Assembly: GCA_965263375.1 (NCBI GenBank)
Contig: OZ253669.1
Coordinates: 2,666,001-2,730,000, forward strand
Direction: 5' to 3'
DNA: 64,000 nucleotides
Origin: JAJFFW01 sp965263375
GTDB taxonomy: Bacteria > Pseudomonadota > Alphaproteobacteria > Caulobacterales > Parvularculaceae
The notes beneath the pieces are model-generated. The model searched no databases. It was not told the DNA's origin and saw only the letters and a list, made by a program, of their open reading frames with translations. Positions 9,441 to 21,295 of the stretch are shown here, piece by piece (position 1 is the stretch's first letter; every line of letters starts with the position of its first letter). The translations under genes were made by a program, and so were the position numbers.

Positions 9441-9479
9441 AAGGTGGCTGCGCCATCGGGGTTTCGTCACTATTCATCC

Positions 9480-9839
9480 CTAGCCCGAGGCATAAAACAT
9501 CGCCAAGACTTTGATGCGAGGACTGTCTTTGGCATGTTTCAGATAATCATGTTCAGAGATGATCCCAACAGCATCACGCCGCAGTTGCATCTGTCGCAGC
9601 AAGATGCGCGTAGAATTAACAGCTCGCGGCGGCGTCAGACCACGCATTTGTTTCATGCTCACGTAACGATAAAGAAGGGTCCATTGATCAGAAGGCCGAA
9701 TAGCCGGTTAGGTGTAATAAGCAAGCCGATCATCACTCAATTCATAAAAAACGAGCTTGCCCGTATTCAACAAAGCGGCGCTACATTCCACGAAGCCATC
9801 GCAAGTAATGCGAAGCTGTTGTTTTTCAAAGCCTAGTTT
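9480..9839 (-). pseudogene. Truncated unknown gene with internal stop next to the IS
   Basis: A minus-strand frame of about 120 codons reads well throughout but is broken by an in-frame TAA at 9708-9710 and has a stop immediately before its first codon at 9839, so the N-terminus is missing. Segments such as GFVECSAALLNTGKLVFYEL and GIISEHDYLKHAKDSPR look like real protein. It ends 10 bp from the right end of the IS. I do not recognise the family. The IS or a later deletion probably destroyed it. Confidence 0.45.
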
Positions 9840-10273
9840 TCACAACCGCAAGGAGCTGTGGACAGGGTCAGATAGCGAGGTTTACATGATTTTGCTTGTA
9901 AATTTCGTCAAAAAGGAATTCACAATTTTATAAAGCATTTATACAGATCATTTTTCATGATATCTGCTACATAATTAGCGACGCTTACCAGAAATTGGTT
10001 GCACATTAACATAGCACCGCCACAAGCAAAGCTGACCCATGAATGGGTATTCAGACATAATTTTGCGCCGATTTTATGTAACCCTTCGGAAAAAGCATGC
10101 CGTAAAATTAGTTGCACATTGTTTTTTTATAATGGAACAAAATTTGCACGTTTATCTTATTGGCTAGTACAACCATGCCTGGCCTGTAAGGCTTACAAGT
10201 TAAATCATCATTTTGCTCTTTTAGTCGACAGCGCTAATACAATGCAGGGAAAAACGAAGAGGATGAAAGAAAC
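9840..10273. other. AT-rich non-coding stretch before manC
   Basis: No convincing gene is seen. The 10-mer gttgcacatt occurs twice (9998-10007 and 10111-10120). A TATAAT at 10128-10133 could be the -10 box of the manC promoter, but no matching -35 box is clear. Confidence 0.4.
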
Positions 10274-11338
10274 GTGACAGACATTCGCATCCAACCAATC
10301 ATAATGTCTGGCGGCGCAGGCACCAGACTTTGGCCCCTGTCGCGCAAGGCGCGCCCAAAACAATTTCTGCCTCTCGTCACCGATAAGACGATGTTTCAAG
10401 AAACGGCGCTGCGCTTAAAGGATACAGACAACGTATTTCTTGCCCCGACCGCCATATGCGGGGCGGCTCATGCAACCTATATCAAACAACAACTCGCATC
10501 CCTAGATATGGAGCCCAGCGCAATTATCACGGAACCCGCGCCGCGCAACACAGCCGCAGTCGCGGCCATCGCTGCACTCTGGACCGCAAGGGAAAATCCA
10601 GATGCTTTAGTTCTGTTAACCCCAGCTGACCACCATATAGCCGACGCCGAGGGCTTTCGGACCGCCGCTTTAAAAGGCGCGCAAGCCGCCAAAGACGGTT
10701 CAATCGTCACCTTCGGCATTCGAGCGAGCGAGCCCCATACTGGATTTGGGTATATTGAAGCGGGGGAGAAGGTAATGGATAGCGTATACAACATCACATC
10801 CTTCCGCGAAAAGCCTGACCTTGATACGGCGAAATCTTATCTCGCCGATGGGGGATATTTTTGGAATTCAGGCATCTTTCTGTTTAGCGCCGCCGCCATG
10901 CTGAACGCCCTAAAAGAGCATGCAGACGATATTTTGCAACAAGCGCAAGCAGCTTTTACCGCAGCAACCATAGACGACGTGCTTATTAGTCTCGATAAAG
11001 ATGAATTTTCCAAGTGCCGCTCCGATTCTATTGACTATGCAGTAATGGAAAAGACCGATAAAGCCGCCGTCGTCGCGCCGGTTGATGTTGGTTGGTCTGA
11101 CATTGGATCATGGACTGCCCTACCAACTGACGTTTGTGACGAAGAGATCACCGCCGCAATAGACTGTGAGAATACGCTCATTCGCAGCGATGGCGTCTTC
11201 GTTGGCGCGATTGGGTTGAAAGATATGATCGTTGTCGCCTCTAAAGACGCTGTTTTGATTGCCCCGCGTGAACGTGCGCAAGAAGTCAAAGCCGTGGTAG
11301 AACGATTAAAGAAGTCAGACCGCGACGATCTGCTTTAG
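10274..11338 (+). CDS. manC: Mannose-1-phosphate guanylyltransferase
   Basis: It makes GDP-mannose from mannose-1-phosphate and GTP for polysaccharide synthesis. The GTG start at 10274 follows GAGGA. SGGAGTRLWPLSRKARPKQF is the nucleotide-binding signature; FREKPD, WNSGIF and the DVGWSDIGSW motif follow in the usual order. At 354 residues it lacks the C-terminal cupin phosphomannose isomerase domain of the roughly 470-residue bifunctional enzymes. galE starts 38 bp downstream, so the two probably form one transcript supplying sugar nucleotides for surface glycans. Confidence 0.92.
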   Translation: MTDIRIQPIIMSGGAGTRLWPLSRKARPKQFLPLVTDKTMFQETALRLKDTDNVFLAPTAICGAAHATYIKQQLASLDMEPSAIITEPAPRNTAAVAAIAALWTARENPDALVLLTPADHHIADAEGFRTAALKGAQAAKDGSIVTFGIRASEPHTGFGYIEAGEKVMDSVYNITSFREKPDLDTAKSYLADGGYFWNSGIFLFSAAAMLNALKEHADDILQQAQAAFTAATIDDVLISLDKDEFSKCRSDSIDYAVMEKTDKAAVVAPVDVGWSDIGSWTALPTDVCDEEITAAIDCENTLIRSDGVFVGAIGLKDMIVVASKDAVLIAPRERAQEVKAVVERLKKSDRDDLL

Positions 11339-11376
11339 GGAAAGCAAATCGAGGTAATACCTCAGAAGGGCTTATA

Positions 11377-12414
11377 ATGATGGCAAAGAAAATCCTTGTG
11401 ACCGGCGGCGCTGGTTATATCGGTTCTCATGTTTGCGTTTCCTTATTGGAGGCGGGGCACGATATTCTTGTCATTGATAATTTCGATAATTCCTCCCCCG
11501 TGGCGCTTGATCGTATCAAAGAAATCACTGGCTATTCCTTTGATGCTATTGAAGCGGACCTAGCAGACCCAAAAGATCAAGCCCGTATTGAAGCCGCCGT
11601 ACAAAGCTTTGGCGCCAACGGCGCGATCCATCTGGCTGGCCTTAAGGCCGTTGGTGAGTCAGTTGCTGAGCCGCTGCGCTATTACCAAAATAACCTCAAC
11701 GCGACCTTTACGCTGTTGCAAGCTATGGAAAAAGTCGGCGCCCATACGTTGGTGTTTTCTTCCTCCGCCACTGTATATGGGGACCATAATACAAGCCCGG
11801 TGGATGAAAGCGGCACATTAGGCCCTACCAACCCCTATGGCCGGACAAAATACTTTATCGAAGAAATGCTGCGCGACCATGTGATCGCTAATCCAGAGTG
11901 GCGGATCGTAAATCTTCGGTATTTCAATCCGGTGGGCGCCCACCCTTCGGGCAAGATCGGCGAAGACCCAGACGGCCCGCCCAACAATTTATTCCCTTAT
12001 ATCGCGCAAGTCGCCGTTGGCCGCCGCGAAAAGCTTAGCGTCTTTGGTGACGATTATCCGACTAGTGACGGTACTGGCGTCCGCGATTATATCCATGTTT
12101 GCGATCTCGCCCAAGGCCATGTAGATGCTCTAGATTATTTGGGCCGACGCACAGAAGGCGGTGCAGAGAATATTAATTTAGGCGCCGGCGTTGGATACTC
12201 AGTGCTGGAAGCGGTTAGCTCATTCAAACGCGCCTCTAACCGAGACATCCCCTATGATATCGCTCCGCGCCGTGATGGTGATATCGCTGAAATTTATGCA
12301 AAACCGGACAAAGCCAAAGAGCTTCTCGGCTGGCGCGCGGAGAAGGACCTTGACCAAATGTGCGCCGACCATTGGGCCTGGCAAAGCAACAACCCAAAGG
12401 GGTATGGCGACTAA
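11377..12414 (+). CDS. galE: UDP-glucose 4-epimerase
   Basis: It interconverts UDP-glucose and UDP-galactose in the cytoplasm. The 345-residue protein has the Rossmann motif VTGGAGYIGSHV near the N-terminus, the catalytic Ser/Thr region SSSATVYGD, and the YGRTK catalytic Tyr/Lys pair. NLRYFNPVGAHPSG is a typical GalE signature. Two ATGs are adjacent (11377 and 11380). It follows manC and its stop codon lies inside the start of the next gene (12404), which suggests translational coupling. Confidence 0.94.
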   Translation: MMAKKILVTGGAGYIGSHVCVSLLEAGHDILVIDNFDNSSPVALDRIKEITGYSFDAIEADLADPKDQARIEAAVQSFGANGAIHLAGLKAVGESVAEPLRYYQNNLNATFTLLQAMEKVGAHTLVFSSSATVYGDHNTSPVDESGTLGPTNPYGRTKYFIEEMLRDHVIANPEWRIVNLRYFNPVGAHPSGKIGEDPDGPPNNLFPYIAQVAVGRREKLSVFGDDYPTSDGTGVRDYIHVCDLAQGHVDALDYLGRRTEGGAENINLGAGVGYSVLEAVSSFKRASNRDIPYDIAPRRDGDIAEIYAKPDKAKELLGWRAEKDLDQMCADHWAWQSNNPKGYGD

Positions 12415-12907
12415 AAAAGGCGCCAATAAGGGGTGCGCCCCGTCAAACCTTATCCCCCATCCATCGCCGTTTGAACATCCCCTTAAAAAACTCTATGCTC
12501 CTTCTATGGGTGGAGAGAACGAAGACCACATCACGGGCAATAGGCTAAAAATTTCGCCAAGCGGTGCAATAGGCGCTGTCATTACGCTGAGCGCTTTTGC
12601 CTGGCTCGCTTTGCGCATGCCTATATTTAATCACGCTCTTGCAGATATTGCTTTTTACGAGGGGCTGCTCATTGCCGCCGCCCTCATAATGGTTTATCTG
12701 CCGAAATACATCCACAAAAAGCTTCCGCGTGAGATTTTATACTTTGCAGATGAGCGCCCCAAGAAAACGCTTCTTATAGCCCCCATCGCAAGTTTTGTTC
12801 TGGCTGTATTTTTTATGCTCTGGGTGACGGATTGGGCGGAAAATCTTGCCGATAAAATAAGCGCTGATCAAAGTTCCAATAATAAAAACCAAAAAATTTC
12901 AGATTAA
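12404..12907 (+). CDS. Small unrecognised membrane protein overlapping galE
   Basis: The ATG at 12404 overlaps the galE end by 11 nt and follows AAGGGG; a later in-frame ATG at 12506 is an alternative. The 167-residue product has a hydrophilic N-terminus, three hydrophobic helices (for example about 50-67, 76-95 and 122-143) and a short polar tail. No family is recognised. Its link to galE suggests a role near the surface polysaccharide pathway, but that is only inference. Its TAA stop at 12905-12907 interlocks with the TAA of the convergent gene (12904-12906). Confidence 0.6.
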   Translation: MATKKGANKGCAPSNLIPHPSPFEHPLKKLYAPSMGGENEDHITGNRLKISPSGAIGAVITLSAFAWLALRMPIFNHALADIAFYEGLLIAAALIMVYLPKYIHKKLPREILYFADERPKKTLLIAPIASFVLAVFFMLWVTDWAENLADKISADQSSNNKNQKISD

Positions 12908-13440
12908 ACACCAAAACCGCCAGAAACATTGCAACCTGCATCATCGAACGCATCCAATGCTTCCTGCGCGCTTCCCGCCAAACTGATCGCCTCTATCGCC
13001 ACATCCTCGGCCTCATCGACGAGATCATCGGCCTTATCATAGTCTTGCAGCGCACGTACTACCCCAAACGCAGCCCCAGCAGTACCTGCTGATGTCACGA
13101 TACGATCAAGCTCGCTTCGAGTAAGATTTTTCAAGGACTTTCTCTGAATAATTCGAATCGCAGCGCTCATCCCTTTCAATGCCGCGACCACACCGCCTAA
13201 AGCCGAAAAAGCGCTCATAATCGCCAAATCCCTGGCATTACCACGCAAACGATCCGCTTCTCGTTTTAATTGATCCGCTTTTGACGCTACAGAATTAGCT
13301 TCTGATTGAAGCACCACATATTGTCTTAGAAGGCTATTACAAACTCGCTGGTCTTTATATTCATAGCCCTTGTAAGCCGCCGTCGCTTTTCGCACCGCTT
13401 CCGCAAGGGTGGTTCCTTTAAACTCATTACTATTCGTCAC
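12904..13440 (-). CDS. Unrecognised helical protein (coiled-coil region)
   Basis: A GTG at 13440 with AGGTGAG just upstream gives 178 residues. Residues about 45-75 are charged and heptad-like (SEANSVASKADQLKREADRL), followed by Ala-rich helices and an acidic stretch (DYDKADDLVDEAEDVAIEA). A moderately hydrophobic Ala/Gly stretch (about 74-92) could be amphipathic; no signal peptide is seen. I recognise no family. It is convergent with the membrane gene downstream of galE, and its stop codon overlaps that gene's stop. Confidence 0.55.
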   Translation of the reverse strand: MTNSNEFKGTTLAEAVRKATAAYKGYEYKDQRVCNSLLRQYVVLQSEANSVASKADQLKREADRLRGNARDLAIMSAFSALGGVVAALKGMSAAIRIIQRKSLKNLTRSELDRIVTSAGTAGAAFGVVRALQDYDKADDLVDEAEDVAIEAISLAGSAQEALDAFDDAGCNVSGGFGV

Positions 13441-13610
13441 GTCTCACCTGTCAAATGCTTCATGGCGAACAATAGGTCGAGTTTGAAGGGGGCGGAAAAA
13501 CATCCCCCACTTTGTAGGAAGCGCGTTTAATAGGCTGAGGCTATCGTTCAGAGATGTCCAGCTAATGTTCCAACTCATTCATAGACTTAGTTAGAAATGG
13601 TGAGGCCATA

Positions 13611-13644
13611 AAAAACGCCCCGGCTTATTCAGCACGGGGCGTTT
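13611..13644 (-). terminator. Terminator of the rRNA operon
   Basis: A perfect inverted repeat, AAAACGCCCCG / CGGGGCGTTTT, with a 12-base loop lies about 35 bp beyond the 3' end of the 5S gene. Read on the minus strand it ends in TTTT, as expected for a Rho-independent terminator. Confidence 0.88.
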
Positions 13645-13678
13645 TATAAAAAGAAGGGCTTTTAAAATCAGCTTGGCA

Positions 13679-13795
13679 GGCCTGGCGGCGACTTACTCTC
13701 CCACGCCTTAAGACGTAGTACCATCAGCGCTGGGGACTTTAACGACCGAGTTCGGGATGGGATCGGGTGGAGGCTCCCCGCAATAACCACCGGGC
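13679..13795 (-). rRNA. rrf: 5S ribosomal RNA
   Basis: The complement contains the conserved 5S core CCCGATCCCATCCCGAACTC and the block GTGGGAGAGTAAGTCG. The ends CCGGCCCGGTGG and CCGCCAGGCC pair to form helix I. It is the last gene of the operon. Ends are good to a few bases. Confidence 0.93.
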
Positions 13796-14127
13796 CGGCG
13801 AAGCCGATTTTAATATGCGAGAGTGCTAAGCATCCAATATTCAAGATGCAACCATCATCCTCCAAAGCTGGCTAAGCCAGCATCAAAAGACATGTAAATA
13901 AGTCAAAACGTTCAGCGCTAGGATGATCCGAATGCAGATAACTGCACACGAAACGTCCGCCGCGCATAAGAGCCCATGAAGTTGATAAAAGCAATCAACT
14001 GCATGAGAACAATCAAGCCGATCGAACAATTAGTACTAGTTAGCTTCACCCTTCACAGGGCTTCCACACCTAGCCTATCAACGTGGTGGTCTTCCACGGT
14101 TCTCAAGGGAATACTTGTTTTGAGGCC

Positions 14128-14160
<33 letters not shown>

Positions 14161-14219
14161 GTTCAATACATAGCTACCCAGCTGTGCCGCTGGCGCGACA
14201 ACTGGTCCACCAGAGGTAT

Positions 14220-14253
<34 letters not shown>

Positions 14254-14366
14254 CTCTCAATATTCCTACACCCACGGCAGATAGGGACCGAACTGTCTCA
14301 CGACGTTCTAAACCCAGCTCACGTACCGCTTTAATTGGCGAACAGCCAAACCCTTGGGACCTGCTC

Positions 14367-14406
<40 letters not shown>

Positions 14407-14435
14407 AATGCCGTCGATATGGACTCTTGGGCATC

Positions 14436-14484
<49 letters not shown>

Positions 14485-14918
14485 CACACGAAGAACCACC
14501 GGATCACTATGGCCGACTTTCGTCTCTGCTCGACTTGTCAGTCTCGCAGTCTAGCGGGCTTATGCCATTGCACTCAACGAGCGATTTCCGACCGCTCTGA
14601 GCCCACCTATCGCGCGCCTCCGTTACCATTTGGGAGGCGACCGCCCCAGTCAAACTACCCACCATGCAGGGTCCCGGAACCGGATAACGGTTCGCGGTTA
14701 GACATCAGCGACAACAAGGGCGGTATTTCACCAACGGCTCCGTTCGAACTGGCGCCCGAACATCAAAGCCTCCCGCCTATCCTACACATGTTGACGCTAA
14801 TGCCACTGCAAAGCTGTAGTAAAGGTGCACGGGGTCTTTCCGTCTAACCGCGGGTACTCCGCATCTTCACGGAGAATTCAGTTTCGCTGAGTCTATGTTG
14901 GAGACAGTGTGGAAATCG

Positions 14919-15000
<82 letters not shown>

Positions 15001-15561
15001 TTGGGCTTCATTTCGGAGCTCTCACCCCTCCATTTAACCTTCAAGCACCGGGCAGGCGTCAGACCCTATACGTCGTCTTGCGACTTCGCAGAGCCCTGTG
15101 TTTTTAGTAAACAGTCGTTACCACCTGGTTTGTGTCCCCGGCTAAAAGTTGCCTTCTAACCGGGCTCCCTTCTCGCGAACTTACGGGAGTAATTTGCAGA
15201 GTTCCTTCAACATAGTTCTCTCAAGCGCCTTGGTATGCTCTACCAGTCCACCTGTGTCGGTTTAGGGTACGGTCTATAAGGAGGCTATTTCCAGGGACTT
15301 CTTCGCAGCCCAATCAATCCAATAAGATTGAACTACTTACGAAATCCGTCACACATCCTCTGGCCACAGAATATTAACTGTGTTCCCATCGACTACGCCT
15401 TTCGGCCTCGCCTTAGGGGCCGGCTAACCCTGCGCAGATTAGCTTTACGCAGGAACCCTTGGACTTTCGGCGAGAGTGTCTCTCACACTCTTTATCGCTA
15501 CTCGTGTCAGCATTCTCACTTCCGATCTCTCCACCTGTTGCCTCACGGCCAGGCTTCACAG

Positions 15562-15719
15562 AAAATCTCACCTTCCGTGACCTGAACACCCAAATTACTT
15601 CAAGGTTCAGATCACGAGATCATCACATTACTGACAAGCCGGCGATCAATACCGGCCGCCGATGCGAGTCAACACATCGACTAAAATGTTCAGATCACGA
15701 AAGGTAAAATTTGATCACG
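15562..15719 (-). other. 23S rRNA intervening sequence near helices 45/46
   Basis: Compared with the usual 23S order GGAGCGTTC-TGTAAGCC, about 158 bases are inserted between these blocks. The insert's ends form a long stem: tcaccttccgtgacctgaac against gttcagatcacgaaaggtaa pairs at 17 of 20 positions. An inner hairpin uses gccgg / ccggc. It has no reading frame of note. This is the structure expected of an RNase III-processed intervening sequence. Confidence 0.75.
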
Positions 15720-15837
15720 GAACGCTCCGCTACCGCTTGCAAAAGCAAGCCCAAAGCTTCGGTACATCGTTTAAGCCCCGTTACATTTTCGGCGCGGGAA
15801 CCCTTATTTAGACCAGTGAGCTGTTACGCTTTCTTTA

Positions 15838-15868
<31 letters not shown>

Positions 15869-16436
15869 TTGTTTTGGGATTCCTACATCCTTTCCCACTT
15901 AACGATGATTTAGGGACCTTAGCTGTTGGTCAGGGCTGTTTCCCTTTCCACTACGGACCTTAGCACCCGCAGTGTGTCTGCCGCATATTACTCTCAGGTA
16001 TTCGGAGTTTGGTTAGGATCAGTAAGCCGTTGGGGCCCCATAGCCCATCCAGTGCTCTACCCCCTGAGGTATTCGTGCGACGCTCTACCTAAATAGATTT
16101 CGCGGAGAACCAGCTATCTCCCGGTTTGATTGGCCTTTCACCCCTAGACACAAGTCATCCCAACCTTTTTCAACAGGAACGGGTTCGGTCCTCCAGTGCG
16201 CGTTACCGCACCTTCAACCTGCTCATATCTAGATCACCGGGTTTCGGGTCTAATCCCACTAACTAAACGCCCTATTCAGACTCGGTTTCCCTGCGCCTAC
16301 ACCTATCGGCTTAAGCTTGCTAGTAAGACTAAGTCGCTGACCCATTATACAAAAGGTACGCCGTCAGGGGACAAGCCCCCTCCGACTGCTTGTAAGCGTT
16401 CAGTTTCAGGTCTGTTTCACTCCCCTTGTCGGGGTG

Positions 16437-16477
<41 letters not shown>

Positions 16478-16754
16478 GACGCGAGTACTTAGGCTTGGAT
16501 GGTGTTCCACCCACGTTCAGACAGGATTTCACGTGTCCCGCCCTACTCTAACGGCTCCTCATTTTACGACTACGGGGCTGTCACCCACTATGGCTATTCT
16601 TTCCAGAATATTCGTCTTATTTCAGAGCACGGCCTGGTCCCATTTCGCTCGCCACTACTTTGGGAGTCTCGGTTGATTTCCTTTCCTCCGGGTACTGAGA
16701 TGTTTCAGTTCTCCGGGTTCGCTTTTTAAACCCTATATATTCAGGTCTAAAATA

Positions 16755-16826
16755 CCTCGTCTTAATACCTAAAATCTAAGATCACTCTTCAATGAAGAAT
16801 GACCTTATCAATTTAGGCATTAGAGG
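16755..16826 (-). other. Enlarged helix 9 of 23S rRNA
   Basis: About 70 bases replace the short helix 9 hairpin. Nested arms pair in order: CCTC/GAGG, AATGCCTAAA/TTTAGGTATT, TTCTTCA/TGAAGA. Helix 9 extensions of this kind are common in alphaproteobacteria and are cut to release a 5.8S-like 5' fragment. Confidence 0.75.
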
Positions 16827-16958
16827 TGGGTTGCCCCATTCGGACATCTCCGGATCAAAGGGTGCTTGCGCCTCCCCGGAGCTTTTCGCAGCATGCCACG
16901 TCCTTCATCGCCTGCGTCTGCCAAGGCATTCCCTGAACGCCCTTATTACGCTTGATTG

Positions 16959-17380
16959 TCAGCATCTCATGCGCGTCGGACGACCCGTGTGCTCCTTTGC
17001 TCTGGTAAAAGACAAAGGCGGACCGCCTAACCGCATGAACGTTAGACTTTTGACTCTCGCATCGCCCGCCAGACTGATCAATGATCAGACCGAAACGAAG
17101 CGACCCTTCTTTACGATGTATAATCCGCATGCTCACGACCCTAGTCGTGGATGGGAAACCTTAATTTTCTCTCAATCTTGGCTTTTTTAGCTAGGCCTTA
17201 CGCGCCTAGTATGCTCGCTCCGCTGCGGGCGCGCCTTGCGCTTGCCTCGCCCACGGCTCGGACCACTCGCCATGAAGGTTGCGTAGAGGCTATCGGGCCC
17301 GTTAGCGCGCAGCATAGCGAGCACGAACAAAGCAAATAACCGAAACCGATAGGCGACGCCATTTTAAGCGAAGCGAAAAA
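16959..17380 (-). other. Spacer between tRNA-Ala and 23S
   Basis: About 420 bp of transcribed spacer with no gene. It contains pairing tracts that probably form the 23S processing stem. Confidence 0.6.
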
Positions 17381-17456
17381 TGGTGGAGCCTATCGGGATC
17401 GAACCGATGACCCTCTGCTTGCAAAGCAGATGCTCTCCCAGCTGAGCTAAGGCCCC
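17381..17456 (-). tRNA. tRNA-Ala (TGC)
   Basis: A 76-base cloverleaf with encoded CCA inside the rRNA spacer. The complement begins GGGGCCTTAGCTCAGCTGGG and the anticodon loop reads tttgcaa, giving TGC. The 3' acceptor side (GGCTCCA) pairs with the 5' side through G-T pairs. Confidence 0.95.
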
Positions 17457-17467
17457 TAAAAACTGAG

Positions 17468-17544
<77 letters not shown>

Positions 17545-17786
17545 TTAACTGGCCGCTGCTCCAACCAGAGAGCAACCTGAAATACCAAGATTAATATGCC
17601 AACTCAGCGCTCATCTTCAAAGAAGAAAGCAGCCGTAGCTAACATTTGAGAGAAAGAGAAACGAAGGCGGCGAAATTCCGCATCAGGTTTTGGCGTTCTA
17701 GACGCCTATGTTCATAAGAGATTTCAATAAAACGGTCGGTCGGGGTCTCTATTACTAGAGAGGCCATCCGGCGCTCTGAAGAAATC

Positions 17787-19252
<1,466 letters not shown>

Positions 19253-19523
19253 GAGTTTGGGATCCAATGTTGGAGGGAAAACTCCAACGCTCGTCAGCTG
19301 ACTTCATTTCGCTATTGCTAATGATGTTCGGTTATTACTGACATTAGTCAGAAATAACTTGTCGCAAAACCAAACCCTTCAAATTACGAAGGTTATGGTT
19401 TTGTCAGAAACGTCAGAGACGATTAATGATCCAAAGGTTTGCTCGCAAAACCAGTTGCCTGGTCTTGTTTTAGAGCTTCCGCTGGAACGTCGCCGCCCAC
19501 GTTTCTCTTCCTCGATATTCACT

Positions 19524-19534
19524 TGTCAAAGAGC
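19524..19534 (-). promoter_or_regulatory. boxA antitermination site of the rRNA leader
   Basis: The complement reads GCTCTTTGACA, matching the boxA consensus TGCTCTTTAACA bound by NusB-NusE. It lies in the leader between the promoter and 16S. A hairpin with CAAAACC/GGTTTTG and CCTTC/GAAGG arms lies further downstream (about 19364-19404). Confidence 0.7.
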
Positions 19535-19695
19535 TTGGCTCCATGACCCCTCCATATCTTATGAAAGGCCCACAAAACCCTCGACTTAACACGGGGTTAA
19601 CCGCGAAAAACCGAATAAAAAACCGACACACCCGAACCGCCAGTGAGACCTTTTCTCTGTCTCGGCGGCCGTCCGGACCGCGTCGGTGAGGCGCG

Positions 19696-19724
19696 GATGT
19701 AATCGGCTATCCGGCCCATGTCAA
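19696..19724 (-). promoter_or_regulatory. rRNA operon promoter
   Basis: On the minus strand, a perfect -35 box TTGACA (19719-19724) is separated by 17 bp from TACATC (19696-19701). It lies about 440 bp before the 16S gene and upstream of boxA, as expected for an rrn promoter. Confidence 0.65.
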
Positions 19725-20017
19725 CGACTTTTTTGAACTTTTTTTCGCCGCCAATTTGGCAAAACAGAAAGAACAAAAATCCACAGCACTCTCAATTCAG
19801 CAAATTGAGACGTAAAAGCCATGGAAAATCGCTGGAAGCCGCAAACTATATCCGCGTTCGCGGCAAAACAAGCGCTTTTTTCGCCTTTTGGCGGAAAAAT
19901 TTCCCCAGGCCAGCATTTTTAGCTGATACACCAGGGGAAATGGGCCATAATTTTAGTATTTTTGCTATTAAAATCAGTGCTTTACTGGATCTATACTATC
20001 AAATTCCAGCGAGCGCC

Positions 20018-21295
20018 CTACCCCATCGCGGGCAGAAAACCCCGTATCCGCTGAAATCCGCCCGCCGAAATCAGCGCGCGACGAAGGATCAAGGCAAAAA
20101 AGCTGAGCGTGACAAGGAAAGGCACCTGCACATGGGCGGACAAGCCCCACCCCTCATATGCGCCCATACAAACCCAAGCGAGCAAAAAGGCTGGTCGCTC
20201 TAACGGCAACCAACCAGTCTCACGCGCCTTCAGCGCAATCGCCGCAACAGTCGCCGCAAGCACGGTCATTTCATAATTATACGCATACGGCGTAACCAAT
20301 ATGGTCGCCGCGCACAGAACGCCGCCCCTTATCGCGCTATCGTTAACAAAGCGCCAGACAACCGCGACGATGGCCGCCACAAACAAAGCAAACCCATATT
20401 GCGCCACCGAAGCAATGGACTGATCAACACTGAGCAATCGCAACTGCGACATCAATGTCGTCATGTTGTCTGGAGGCGTTGAGCCGCCATCATATAGATA
20501 ATCAGTATAAATTCTAAAAATGCTATTTACAAAAAGCACCCAGCCTTCGGCCCCAAAAACCATCAACGAAGCTGCAGCCAATAACAATGCCGTCAGTGCA
20601 GCAACAAAAAATGCCCGCCAGCACCCCGCCACCGCGTAAGCAATTGGGATCAATACGCCAAGCTGAGGCTTAATCGTTAAAAGCCCCGCGGCAACCCCAG
20701 CGATAATAGGTCTTTCGCGGGCAAAAAATGAAGCAAAAATCAAAAGAGCGGCGGTTAGAAAACTTATCTGCCCCACATTCATTGCCAAAATGGTGACAGG
20801 CGCACAAAGAATAATTGCAGCATTTGACCAATTTAGGCCTATAGAGCGTAAACTCAAAAACAGCGCGGTTATAGTCGTCGTCATCCAGACGCTATAGCTC
20901 CAGACGTAACTGAACAGAGCCAAGGGGGCAAAAAGAAAAAACGCCGTAGGCGGATACTGCCAAAACATAAAGTGCCGTGCCATACCGCTTGTCTTCGACA
21001 GGGCCGCCTCAAAAGCCGCAGCATCATACATTTCTAGGGCGCGCCCTTCGACAAACGCACTCGCTGATGTCCAAAAGGCAAGGAAATCACTGCCAATTAC
21101 ACTAGAATCGCCGTAAGCAATGCCATCGGCTTGCGAATAGAGCTGAATACGCATCCAAAGCAACGCGACGAAAAAACTGGCTGATACAGGAAAAGCGGCG
21201 CGCGCAATAAAATCCATCGCTATGCCGTACCGGCTTAACACATATTCAAGTCGCGATGCCTTCACAAACTTTTCACCATATTTTTGCTTGCGCAA
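20018..21295 (-). CDS. Glycosyltransferase family 87 (DUF2029) membrane protein
   Basis: About 425 residues with roughly ten hydrophobic helices. The motif SDFLAFWTSASAFVEGRALE near residue 50 is typical of GT87 enzymes, which use polyprenyl-phosphate mannose-type donors at the membrane. GQISFLTAALLIFASFF is also a family pattern. The frame opens at a TTG at 21295; the first ATG in frame is at 21217, and neither has a clear ribosome site, so the start is uncertain. The acceptor and product are unknown. It lies upstream of the rRNA promoter on the same strand, with no terminator seen between. Confidence 0.78.
   Translation of the reverse strand: MRKQKYGEKFVKASRLEYVLSRYGIAMDFIARAAFPVSASFFVALLWMRIQLYSQADGIAYGDSSVIGSDFLAFWTSASAFVEGRALEMYDAAAFEAALSKTSGMARHFMFWQYPPTAFFLFAPLALFSYVWSYSVWMTTTITALFLSLRSIGLNWSNAAIILCAPVTILAMNVGQISFLTAALLIFASFFARERPIIAGVAAGLLTIKPQLGVLIPIAYAVAGCWRAFFVAALTALLLAAASLMVFGAEGWVLFVNSIFRIYTDYLYDGGSTPPDNMTTLMSQLRLLSVDQSIASVAQYGFALFVAAIVAVVWRFVNDSAIRGGVLCAATILVTPYAYNYEMTVLAATVAAIALKARETGWLPLERPAFLLAWVCMGAYEGWGLSAHVQVPFLVTLSFFALILRRALISAGGFQRIRGFLPAMG

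Larger units (their letters stand above)
8191..9469 (+). mobile_element. Complete IS3-family insertion sequence
   Basis: About 1279 bp carrying orfA and orfB. The left end tgacccgaccccttt...cgcagcc (8191-8215) and the inverted right end (9446-9469) share TGAC, ACCCC and CGCAGCC blocks, and end in the TG/CA expected for IS3. No flanking 3-5 bp target duplication is seen, so the site may have been rearranged after insertion. A related right end survives at about 32385-32412. Confidence 0.85.

Noticed and set aside
8180..9480. Target-site duplication around the IS3 element
   Set aside because: The bases before 8191 (cttgc) and after 9469 (ctatt) do not match.
19718..20203. 161-codon frame between the rRNA promoter and the GT87 gene
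   Set aside because: It overlaps the GT87 gene on the opposite strand and the rRNA promoter, and lacks a ribosome site and recognisable sequence.
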